Source: Bacteroidales bacterium
GTDB taxonomy: Bacteria; Bacteroidota; Bacteroidia; Bacteroidales; UBA1556
Assembly: GCA_023145955.1 (NCBI GenBank)
Contig: JAGLDA010000029.1
Location: 1 to 7,793 of the forward strand
DNA: 7,793 nucleotides
Reading direction: 5' to 3'
Shown: positions 1-6,176 of the stretch, piece after piece
How the letters are laid out: every line of letters begins with the position of its first letter
How positions within the stretch are numbered: the stretch's first letter is position 1
Translations under genes and position numbers: made by a program
Notes under the pieces: model-generated
Database searches by the model: none
What the model was told of the DNA's origin: nothing
The model's input: only the letters and a program-made list of their open reading frames with translations

Positions 1-740
1 GTGAAATAATATCTATAATCCAATGTAAACTGAGAGTAATTAAATTTACTACCAAAGGATTCATTATAAAGATCAAAAGAAGCATTTAGATACGACCCTT
101 TAGTTGCTCTAATTCTATTATCGCGAGCCTCTCTAAAAACTACTAGCCCTAAACCAGATTGTAAGCCTTGATTATCAGCCAAGGTAGTATCTCCAATCTT
201 GGAATCAAGAGATTCAATGGTAATATAATTATTATAGGTGTATTTAGCACCAACATAAAGATTCTCAACAACATTATAACTAACTGATGGAGCAACCATC
301 ACATTTTTAAAATCCACAAGATATGAAGAATCAAAATCATTTGTATTTCCTACGCCAAAGTAATAGGAAGGATAATCGAGAAACATAAACTCGAATTTGC
401 TATTGATTTTATTATTACTGTGCATAAAATCAGTAATCAAATACAGCTTATACTGATGCTCTTGTGTAAAATAGGCATAAGCCAATACACTAGAAGGTTG
501 TATTAGAGAATCTGGCAAAATATCACTTTTAAACTTAAATGCATTATACTTTGTTATACCTAACACCAAACCCGTTTCGGTAGCATAACCAGGAAAAGGA
601 AGAGGAGCGTACTTAAATGCTTTTTCAATAAACAATTGGGTTTTGTCGGCAGATGACATCTCCTCTTTCTCTTGCTCTGCTTGAGCAAAACTTACTTTAA
701 AAAGAAAAAAGAAAATAATAAATAGTAAAAATAGCTTCAT
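1..740 (-). CDS. BamA/TamA-family (Omp85) outer-membrane barrel protein, 3' end beyond window
   Basis: Partial gene read leftward from an ATG at 740-738; 246 codons are open to the window edge and the C-terminus is missing. Residues 1-20 form a signal peptide: MK, a run of Leu/Phe/Ile, then VSFAQ. From about residue 40 the protein alternates like beta strands, with the order seen in short Bacteroidota Omp85 proteins: PLPFPGYATETGLVLG (47-61), DYPSYYFGVGN (122-132), VAPSVSYNVVENLYVGAKY (149-167), GLGLVVFREARDN (196-208) then ATKGSYLNASFD, and NYSQFTLDYRYYF at the visible end. The RDN..(P/A)T(K/R)GSY strand is typical of the Omp85 barrel. There is no room for POTRA domains before the barrel, so this is the short surface-antigen type rather than BamA itself. 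Relatives are usually about 350-400 residues (from memory), so roughly a third is lost. It should sit in the outer membrane; substrate unknown. It is transcribed separately from the upstream radical SAM gene, which has its own terminator. Confidence 0.8.
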   Translation of the reverse strand, partial: MKLFLLFIIFFFLFKVSFAQAEQEKEEMSSADKTQLFIEKAFKYAPLPFPGYATETGLVLGITKYNAFKFKSDILPDSLIQPSSVLAYAYFTQEHQYKLYLITDFMHSNNKINSKFEFMFLDYPSYYFGVGNTNDFDSSYLVDFKNVMVAPSVSYNVVENLYVGAKYTYNNYITIESLDSKIGDTTLADNQGLQSGLGLVVFREARDNRIRATKGSYLNASFDLYNESFGSKFNYSQFTLDYRYYF

Positions 741-836
741 AAAAAATAGCTTAGTTTGCAATATCATACACAAAATATTAATGATTATTATATTCTCATA
801 TACGAAATATCAATATAATTATGGTTTATTATTTAA

Positions 837-844
837 CAAAGATA
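837..844 (-). promoter_or_regulatory. Candidate -7 box for the Omp85-family gene
   Basis: On the minus strand this reads TATCTTTG, a full match to the Bacteroidota -7 element TAnnTTTG. It lies about 95 bases upstream of the ATG at 740 and just past the terminator of the preceding gene, a sensible place for a new promoter. No TTG -33 box is visible at 19-21 bases upstream, so the call rests on the -7 match and position alone. Confidence 0.4.
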
Positions 845-845
845 A

Positions 846-882
846 TAAATAAAAAACCATCAGCTAATTATAGTTGATGGTT
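846..882 (-). terminator. Rho-independent terminator of the KamA-family gene
   Basis: On the minus strand AACCATCAACTA (882-871) pairs with TAGCTGATGGTT (866-855), giving a 12-bp stem with one G-U pair and a 4-base loop. It is followed directly by a T-rich tail, with six Ts at 856-851 then ATTTATTA. It starts about 30 bases after the stop codon of the gene ending at 912. The stem plus U-tract make this a confident call. On the plus strand there is no equivalent T-tract, so it works leftward only. Confidence 0.8.
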
Positions 883-911
883 CGATAGTTTTAGTATTAT
901 AAAGAATGTGC

Positions 912-3038
912 TTATATATCGCAATTATTATAATTATCAGTTTGCTTATAATCAAATTCAGGATATTCAAAAACCTTAGAACGTCTTTCCGTTTCGGCAT
1001 TAGAATATGAATAAATACCGTTATAATCGTTAATATCTTCACCCATAGTTTCCAGTTGACGAAGGTAGCAAGCTATACTCTTAGCCTCCACAATAATCAC
1101 TTTCTCAGAATGATGCACTACTGGACTATGATTACGAAATTTATCATGTTCGAAGCTAAGTACACGTCTGCCATCAATAGTGATCCCAACTTGCTCAAAG
1201 CTCAAGCTTTTACCCAATGCAGGTAAATTAATTAAACTGCGGTCTGTAGCAACAAAAGGAATTTCTTCTTCTTTTTCTATTTGCTTAAAAAGTTTGTGAT
1301 TATTTTTGGGATTATTATAGAACTCTATGCTTCTATCATTCACAGGCTTTCCAAAACTCTTCTCTTCGTACACCTCTTGAGCCACACGTGCTAAAGGTGT
1401 AAAATTTTCGCGGTTTTCTCTAAAACCCTTTACAGCAAAAGTATAATAAGGAAGCACACCGAGTTTATTAAGCTCACGGCGCAACTGCATACTATGCGAA
1501 CGTCGCGAGGCTGCTGCTGTAAATACTTGTTGATTAACAATTATCCATCCCGTTTCTCTAAGCATTTTAATAGCTTCAATTACCTCAGGGGTAATTTCCA
1601 TTGTGGTTTCAAAATGAGATTGAATTATAAACTGCTTAATTCCAATTTTTTCAGCTCTTTCCTTAAAGTCTCTAAGTATAATAACTAATTCATCACTTAC
1701 GCGCTGTGGAAGATATGCAAGCATTCTCGTTCCTAAGCGTACTCTTTGAAACATTGCTATTCTTTCGCCTTCATTTTGAGATTCAGAGATTTCCTTTTTA
1801 CGTTCTGCAACACTAAAAAACTCATTAAGAATATCTTTCAGCCTAGTATCTGTATTCATAAATGAATCACCACCAGTTATTAATATATCTTGCAAATGGC
1901 TATCATTTTCAAAATAATCAAAGATAGATTGTCGTTTTTCATTTTTATCTACCTTCTTATCCATTTTTTCTAAATCGAAATTCAGGGTTCCTTTCTGAAA
2001 ACCATACATTCGCTGACAACTAACACAAAGGCCAGCACATGCACGCCCTCTTCCTTCAGGAATAAAAATTGCTACCTCTGGGTATCTACGATGTACGCTA
2101 TCCCCTTCTGGCAATTGCCATCCAGCAGCATTAGGTTCACCATGCACAATAATATCCTCTTTCTCCCAAGCTTTTATATTACCAAAAGTATCAACAAGGT
2201 CTTTACTATTAAAAATATAATCTCTGATAGTACGATCACTAGCACTCAGCTCTCCATTATCACCAATATGTACTAATGACAAAAAATATGGATTTATAAA
2301 AATAGGAATACCTTTTTTTACACCATTTTCAAAATTACGCATTACCTTTTTTGGCAACAAATTATCCGTAGTTAACCGTAGTTGCTCCAAACTTTGTATT
2401 GCATACCTTAAATGAAAACGATAATCATTCCACCATTTTCCAACAGAGATTAATTTCTCATCTAGGTTTTTTTCTTCACTAAAATGATATATTTTATGCT
2501 TATTTTTACTATTCTCAATAATAGTAACCAAGCCTTTCATTACCCTTAACTTACTCTTCTCCCTTTGCTTTAATACATTTGCATCCGTAGCTTTAGGGAT
2601 AGATATCATACGATCTAGTAGCTCTTTTCCTGAGATTACTTTTTCGTTATTAGGTGCAAAAATTCTAGAAATAAGATTTAGAATATCATCAAAAAAATCA
2701 CTATTAGCATAGGAGTTATTTCCAATAATAGTTTGGTATATCCAATAAAATGGCTGGCTTTTAAATTTTTGATTATTTCTATTAGGGTCTACAAATTCTC
2801 TTCCTTCATTATTAAGTATTGTGAGCATCTGCAAAATAGCAGATTGTACACTATGCTTATTTTCTTTTTCTGTATTACTTATTGATATTTTATTTTGCAA
2901 CTCTTCTTTTAAGCTTACTAAAAATAACTCAAATGATTCAGCACTTTTAGCAAGGTCATAAAAAACAGGAATTTCATGCAAAATTCTTCTTTTAACCTCA
3001 GTGTAAGTACCTACAAAACGATTTTCTATATATGACAT
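912..3038 (-). CDS. KamA-family radical SAM aminomutase, long form, substrate probably not lysine
   Basis: 708 residues. The C-terminal half (about 310-620) follows lysine 2,3-aminomutase (LAM): HRRYP (316-320); the radical SAM cluster C334-x3-C338-x2-C341; R343, two residues after the last Cys, where LAM has its carboxylate-binding Arg134; ITGGD (387-391), the SAM-binding glycine motif; VRLGTR..AYLPQR (433-446); IQSHFE (472-477); VNQQVF (501-506); LPYY (529-532); and LPALGK, whose K610 matches the PLP-binding lysine. A 4Fe-4S cluster, SAM and PLP are therefore expected, with a 2,3-amino-group shift on an amino acid. My hand alignment puts R512 and N604 where LAM has Asp293 and Asp330, which bind the lysine side-chain amine. 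An Arg/Asn pair suits an acidic substrate better, as reported for glutamate 2,3-aminomutase. Residues 1-310 are helical and charged, much longer than the N-terminus of classical LAM, with no domain I recognise. The ATG follows an A-rich leader. The gene is monocistronic: terminator downstream, no AblB-type acetyltransferase nearby. Family assignment is strong; substrate is inference. Confidence 0.88.
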   Translation of the reverse strand: MSYIENRFVGTYTEVKRRILHEIPVFYDLAKSAESFELFLVSLKEELQNKISISNTEKENKHSVQSAILQMLTILNNEGREFVDPNRNNQKFKSQPFYWIYQTIIGNNSYANSDFFDDILNLISRIFAPNNEKVISGKELLDRMISIPKATDANVLKQREKSKLRVMKGLVTIIENSKNKHKIYHFSEEKNLDEKLISVGKWWNDYRFHLRYAIQSLEQLRLTTDNLLPKKVMRNFENGVKKGIPIFINPYFLSLVHIGDNGELSASDRTIRDYIFNSKDLVDTFGNIKAWEKEDIIVHGEPNAAGWQLPEGDSVHRRYPEVAIFIPEGRGRACAGLCVSCQRMYGFQKGTLNFDLEKMDKKVDKNEKRQSIFDYFENDSHLQDILITGGDSFMNTDTRLKDILNEFFSVAERKKEISESQNEGERIAMFQRVRLGTRMLAYLPQRVSDELVIILRDFKERAEKIGIKQFIIQSHFETTMEITPEVIEAIKMLRETGWIIVNQQVFTAAASRRSHSMQLRRELNKLGVLPYYTFAVKGFRENRENFTPLARVAQEVYEEKSFGKPVNDRSIEFYNNPKNNHKLFKQIEKEEEIPFVATDRSLINLPALGKSLSFEQVGITIDGRRVLSFEHDKFRNHSPVVHHSEKVIIVEAKSIACYLRQLETMGEDINDYNGIYSYSNAETERRSKVFEYPEFDYKQTDNYNNCDI

Positions 3039-3110
3039 TTATTTATTTTTAATCACAATTACTATATGATAGCAAAAAACAATGTTTTTTAAACTATCCA
3101 AATCATTATA

Positions 3111-3118
3111 CAAACTTA
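3111..3118 (-). promoter_or_regulatory. Second candidate -7 box upstream of the KamA-family gene
   Basis: The minus strand reads TAAGTTTG, a full match to TAnnTTTG, about 75 bases before the ATG at 3038 and just downstream of the possible attenuator at 3129-3161. The expected TTG about 20 bases upstream is absent. If active it would let the gene be transcribed independently of the leader. Confidence 0.35.
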
Positions 3119-3128
3119 TAACGCTAAT

Positions 3129-3161
3129 AAAAAAAGCTATTTAAAGCTTATAGATATAGCT
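3129..3161 (-). terminator. Possible attenuator or small-RNA terminator
   Basis: On the minus strand AGCTAT (3161-3156) and ATAGCT (3140-3135) can form a 6-bp stem with a 15-base loop, followed at once by seven Ts (3135-3129, sharing one stem base). The stem is short and mostly A-U. An alternative hairpin pairing CTAT (3153-3150) with ATAG (3140-3137) competes with it. It lies between a good promoter (3253-3282) and the KamA-family start codon, so it could end a short RNA of about 115 bases or attenuate the gene. Confidence 0.4.
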
Positions 3162-3252
3162 AAGAAATAATTTGTAAACTTCTCATTGGCAGAACATAAT
3201 GCATATTCAAAAATATGGTTAAGCTGCAAAATCCATGATTTTTCACGGGCTG

Positions 3253-3282
3253 CAAATGTAATGAAATTAATTGAACTTACAA
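3253..3282 (-). promoter_or_regulatory. Bacteroidota-type promoter, TTG-N19-TACATTTG
   Basis: Minus strand TTG at 3282-3280, 19 bases, then TACATTTG at 3260-3253. Both boxes match the Bacteroidota housekeeping consensus (TTG at -33, TAnnTTTG at -7) with standard spacing. Transcription would start near 3247 and run leftward, giving a leader of about 205 bases before the KamA-family ATG at 3038. This is the best complete minus-strand promoter in the window. Confidence 0.6.
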
Positions 3283-3409
3283 GCTACTATTTAAATAGCA
3301 GTGTAGTAGAGTTTTGTCAATCGAAAATGAAATATTAGAGATGAAAATGAAAATACAGATATTTGCAATTTCAGAAAGTTATTTATATAAATATCAAAAG
3401 GTTTACCTT

Positions 3410-4150
3410 TTAATTAGACTTACAGCCTTCAATTTGCTCACAAGCTTTTTCTGCAGCAATTTGCTCTGCTCCCTTTATGGAAAAATCTCGAGCTTTGGCA
3501 ACAATTTTACCACCAATGTATAATTCGATATGATGAACACCTTTCTTGCCCTTCATATCTTGATGATGTTTAAAATCAATTTCTATTTTTTCCTTTTGCG
3601 ACCATTCAATAAGCCTGCTCTTATAATTAGTTTCTTTTTGTTCAAGCTCATCAAGGTCTACAGACGTTTTATAGATTCTTTCTATAATAATCTTCTTTGT
3701 AAAATCGTAGCCTTTATCAAGATAAACAGCTCCAATTAAAGCTTCAAAGGCATCACCATTGAGTGATTTTGGTTGGCTCCCTTTATCAACCGTTGCTTGC
3801 ACAAGAGAATCAATTCCTAATTTTACTGAAACTTTATTTAGCTGAGCGCGACTCACCATTTTGGAGCGCATTTTGGTAAGAAAACCCTCGTCTTTATAGG
3901 GAAATATTTTAAATAAGTAATCTGCCACTACAGCACTAAGAATCGCATCACCGAGATATTCAAGTCGTTCATTAGAGTTTTTAACACCAACTTGAAGATC
4001 TTCTGCAACAGACTTATGACGAAAAGCAAGAGCATAAAGAAAAATATTTCCGGGATAAAACCCGAAAATATTCTTTATTGAATCTGATAATTCTTTCTCT
4101 TCACCTTTAGCAAACTTTGCTTTAATTGTAGATTTAAAATCGAGTACCAA
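3410..4150 (-). CDS. rnc: Ribonuclease III, TTG start
   Basis: 246 residues, normal length. It cuts double-stranded RNA in rRNA processing and mRNA turnover in the cytoplasm. The RNase III domain spans about 20-165: the signature ERLEYLGDAILS (61-72) contains metal-binding E64 and D68, and NGDAFEALIGAVYLD (131-145) supplies D133 and E136, so the catalytic set is complete. A double-stranded RNA-binding domain covers about 174-241, starting NYKSRLIEWSQK and ending KGAEQIAAEKACEQIE. The start is TTG at 4150-4148. In this frame the fabF stop codon (4159-4157) lies only two codons upstream and no ATG occurs before the catalytic region, so TTG is the best choice; the ATT at 4156-4154 is the only other option. 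The gap to fabF is 6 bases, which implies co-transcription and probable translational coupling. A small inverted repeat (AAAAGG/CCTTTT, 3396-3411) overlaps the stop codon but lacks a good T-tract. Confidence 0.96.
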   Translation of the reverse strand: MVLDFKSTIKAKFAKGEEKELSDSIKNIFGFYPGNIFLYALAFRHKSVAEDLQVGVKNSNERLEYLGDAILSAVVADYLFKIFPYKDEGFLTKMRSKMVSRAQLNKVSVKLGIDSLVQATVDKGSQPKSLNGDAFEALIGAVYLDKGYDFTKKIIIERIYKTSVDLDELEQKETNYKSRLIEWSQKEKIEIDFKHHQDMKGKKGVHHIELYIGGKIVAKARDFSIKGAEQIAAEKACEQIEGCKSN

Positions 4151-4156
4151 GGTAAT

Positions 4157-5413
4157 TTACTTTGAGAATTTTTTAAATACCATAGAAGCATTATGTCCGC
4201 CAAAGCCAAATGTATTTGAAAGAGCAACATTAATTTCACCCTTTACAGCTTCGTTAAAAACAAAATTTATTCTATCATAATTAATATTTGGATCCTTTTC
4301 TTCAAAATTAATGGTTGGAGGAACAATGCCTGTATGAATAGCCATAATAGCCGCCATACCTTCAATAGCTCCTGCAGCACCTAGTAGGTGACCAGTCATT
4401 GATTTTGTAGAATTTACGTAGATATCTTTAGCATGATCACCAAAAACTAATTCAATAGCCTTAGGCTCGGCAACATCACCAACAGGAGTTGAGGTACCAT
4501 GAGTATTGATATGATCAACATCTTCAGGTTTCAATCCAGCATCTAATATTGCATCACGCATTGATTTTGCAGCACCTTTTCCCTCAGGATGTGGGGCTGT
4601 CATATGATGAGCGTCTCCAGAAAGTCCAGAACCCGCAACTTCTGCATAAATTTTAGCACCTCTAGCTAGAGCATGTTCCAATTCTTCAAAAATCAAGGCA
4701 ATTCCGCCTTCTCCCATTACAAAACCATCACGGTTTTTATCAAATGGACGAGAAGCTTTTGTTGGCTCATCATTTCTTGTAGATATAGCGTGCATAGCAT
4801 TGAAACCTCCAACACCAGCTTCATAAACTGAAGCTTCACTACCACCAGTTACAAATACATCAGCTTTACCCAAACGGATATAGTTGAAAGCATCTGCCAT
4901 AGCATTTGTAGCACTAGCACAAGCGGCCACTGTTACGTAATTGGGGCCCATAAATCCATACTTTATCGAAATATGACCAGCAGTAATATCTGCAATCATT
5001 TTGGGAATAAAAAATGGATTAAACCTTGGAGTATCATCATTCTTAGTGAAATTTGCCATCTCATCAGAGAAAGTCTTCAATCCACCAATTCCAGAACCCC
5101 ATATTACACCAATACGCTCTAGATCTTCTATTTCTAGGTCTAAACTACTATCTGTAATAGCTTCTGTAGCCGCTATCAGTCCATATTGAGCACAAGGGTC
5201 TAGCTTACGAGCTTCCTTACGATCAAAATAGTCTGTGGCCTTATAATCTTTTACTTCACATGCAAATTTAGTCTTAAACTTTTCTGCATTGAAGTTCTTA
5301 ATAGGAGCGGCGCCACTTACACCATTAACCAACGATTCCCAGCTTTGCTGCAAATTATTGCCTATTGGCGTAAGTGCTCCAATTCCTGTTACAACTACAC
5401 GTTTTAAATTCAT
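4157..5413 (-). CDS. fabF: 3-oxoacyl-[acyl-carrier-protein] synthase II
   Basis: 418 residues, the usual length for FabF (KAS II). It condenses malonyl-ACP with a growing acyl-ACP, adding two carbons per cycle of fatty acid synthesis in the cytoplasm. The thiolase-fold catalytic residues are all visible: nucleophile C165 in TVAACASATNAM, H305 in NTHGTSTPVGD, K337 in NSTKSMTGH, and H342 in TGHLLGAAGAIE. The start RVVVTGIGALTPIGN (5-19) and the C-terminal SNTFGFGGHNAS (399-410) are also standard for the family. The active-site Cys and two histidines make this a KAS I/II-type enzyme, not FabH. It lies 17 bases after acpP, its substrate carrier, and 6 bases before rnc, so the three genes are very likely one transcript. 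The ATG at 5413-5411 gives the canonical N-terminus; the upstream bases are A/T-rich with no clear Shine-Dalgarno site. Confidence 0.97.
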   Translation of the reverse strand: MNLKRVVVTGIGALTPIGNNLQQSWESLVNGVSGAAPIKNFNAEKFKTKFACEVKDYKATDYFDRKEARKLDPCAQYGLIAATEAITDSSLDLEIEDLERIGVIWGSGIGGLKTFSDEMANFTKNDDTPRFNPFFIPKMIADITAGHISIKYGFMGPNYVTVAACASATNAMADAFNYIRLGKADVFVTGGSEASVYEAGVGGFNAMHAISTRNDEPTKASRPFDKNRDGFVMGEGGIALIFEELEHALARGAKIYAEVAGSGLSGDAHHMTAPHPEGKGAAKSMRDAILDAGLKPEDVDHINTHGTSTPVGDVAEPKAIELVFGDHAKDIYVNSTKSMTGHLLGAAGAIEGMAAIMAIHTGIVPPTINFEEKDPNINYDRINFVFNEAVKGEINVALSNTFGFGGHNASMVFKKFSK

Positions 5414-5430
5414 AATAGAATTATTAAGTG

Positions 5431-5664
5431 TTATCCGTTGTTTTCTACGTATGCAATAGCATCACCTACAGTAGTTATTCCTTCTGCTTTATCATCTGGT
5501 ATAGCAATATTGAATTCCTTTTCGAATTCCATAATTAACTCAACTGTATCTAGTGAGTCTGCTCCTAAATCATTTGTGAAGCTTGCCTCAGCAGTAACTT
5601 CACTTTCGTCAACACCTAATTTGTCAACAATAATTGCAGTAATTCTATTCTTAATATCTGACAT
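5431..5664 (-). CDS. acpP: Acyl carrier protein
   Basis: 77 residues, small and acidic, as expected for ACP. It carries growing acyl chains on a phosphopantetheine arm during fatty acid synthesis. The attachment serine is S37 in the motif LGADSLDTVELIMEFEKEF (33-51). Helix I (about 3-16, IKNRITAIIVDKLG) and the IPDDKAEGITTVGDA segment (55-69) also match the family. It is the first gene of the acpP-fabF-rnc cluster, with a 17-base gap to fabF. The ATG at 5664-5662 gives the expected N-terminus. A promoter-like site lies just upstream (5693-5723), giving a short leader of about 20 bases. Confidence 0.97.
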   Translation of the reverse strand: MSDIKNRITAIIVDKLGVDESEVTAEASFTNDLGADSLDTVELIMEFEKEFNIAIPDDKAEGITTVGDAIAYVENNG

Positions 5665-5692
5665 GTTATAAAAGTTTAAATTAAACAGAGTG

Positions 5693-5723
5693 CAAAGAAA
5701 AAACTATTAGTCTAATTAACCAA
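5693..5723 (-). promoter_or_regulatory. Probable promoter of acpP-fabF-rnc
   Basis: The minus strand has TTG at 5723-5721, 20 bases, then TTTCTTTG at 5700-5693. This fits TTG-N20-TAnnTTTG with one mismatch in the -7 box (T for A). The predicted start, near 5686, leaves a short leader of about 20 bases before the acpP ATG. An overlapping TAGTTTTT (5706-5699) is an alternative -7 with an 18-base spacing to TTG at 5727-5725. Confidence 0.4.
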
Positions 5724-5815
5724 ACAAAAAACCACTTTTTTTATGAATCATAGCCTTTGTAATTAACTGCTTCTCAGTCTATAACAAATATTTCTTTGCT
5801 TTTATTTTATATATC

Positions 5816-5832
5816 TAGCTGATTATCAGCTA
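5816..5832. repeat. 17-base perfect inverted repeat upstream of acpP
   Basis: TAGCTGATTATCAGCTA: 7-base arms around a TTA centre. It lies about 150 bases upstream of the acpP start and about 95 bases upstream of its probable -33 box. Neither strand has a T-tract after it, so it does not look like a terminator. It could be a binding site for a dimeric regulator, or chance in AT-rich DNA. Confidence 0.45.
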
Positions 5833-6176
5833 ATAACTTATTGCTACCAAAAAAAATACATATTATATACTAACTCCCTTGTTTTTCGCTATTTATATAA
5901 TATATTGATTAATAATTAATAATAAAACGCCTTTAAAATTAATGCATTTTGTTAAAATTTGGTTATAAATATTAGCTTTTTCAAGAAAATTGGCTTAAAA
6001 ATATTTCAAAAAATCTTAAAATCAAATAACCTTAAAATTTAGCAATAATTATTTACATCCAATACAAATAACTTTATTATATCCACAAAGCAATAGTATA
6101 CTTTAATACTTAATAAAATAATGGCTTATGTATACCATATTAGTTTCTTATGTTTTTCTGTATTTTCAATATATCA

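Larger units (their letters stand above)
3039..3409. other. Gene-free region with promoters and small hairpins
   Basis: 371 bases between rnc and the KamA-family gene. No convincing protein gene is present. It holds two promoter-like sites for the minus strand (3253-3282 and 3111-3118), a possible terminator or attenuator (3129-3161), and several short perfect inverted repeats: AAAAAAC/GTTTTTT (3074-3090), CATATT/AATATG (3202-3217), AAAATC/GATTTT (3228-3242) and CTACTA/TAGTAG (3284-3309). A 28-codon GTG-started frame (3246-3160, minus) also fits between the first promoter and the attenuator. Confidence 0.6.
5665..6176. other. AT-rich gene-free region upstream of acpP
   Basis: 512 bases without a supportable gene, between the porin stop codon and the acpP start. 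The part from about 5870 to 6120 is extremely A/T-rich, with runs such as TTAATAATTAATAATAAAA. It contains the likely acpP promoter near the acpP end and a 17-base palindrome at 5816-5832. Near the porin end, ATGG/CCAT (6121-6145 area) followed by a T-rich stretch on the minus strand may be a weak terminator for the porin gene, but the stem is too short to call. Confidence 0.6.

Noticed and set aside
3160..3246. 28-codon GTG-started minus-strand frame as a real small protein
   Set aside because: It has no ribosome site and would begin almost at the predicted transcript start. It is mentioned only as a possible leader peptide, not listed as a gene.
3292..3320. Enterobacterial-style promoter on the minus strand, TTGACA-N17-TATTTA
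   Set aside because: It resembles a sigma-70 site of other phyla, but Bacteroidota use TTG/TAnnTTTG, and a much better site of that type lies just downstream at 3253-3282.
3396..3411. AAAAGG/CCTTTT hairpin at the rnc stop codon as operon terminator
   Set aside because: The stem is only 6 bp, overlaps the stop codon and is not followed by a continuous T-tract, so termination there is doubtful.
3314..3523. 69-codon plus-strand frame crossing the end of rnc
   Set aside because: Half of it lies antisense to the RNase III RNA-binding domain, and it shows no recognisable protein pattern.
5438..5671. 77-codon plus-strand frame opposite acpP
   Set aside because: It is the antisense image of a strongly conserved gene and resembles no family.
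5881..6120. Very AT-rich stretch as a replication origin or horizontally acquired segment
   Set aside because: No DnaA boxes, iterons or mobile-gene remnants were seen. Such AT-rich intergenic DNA is ordinary in low-GC Bacteroidota.
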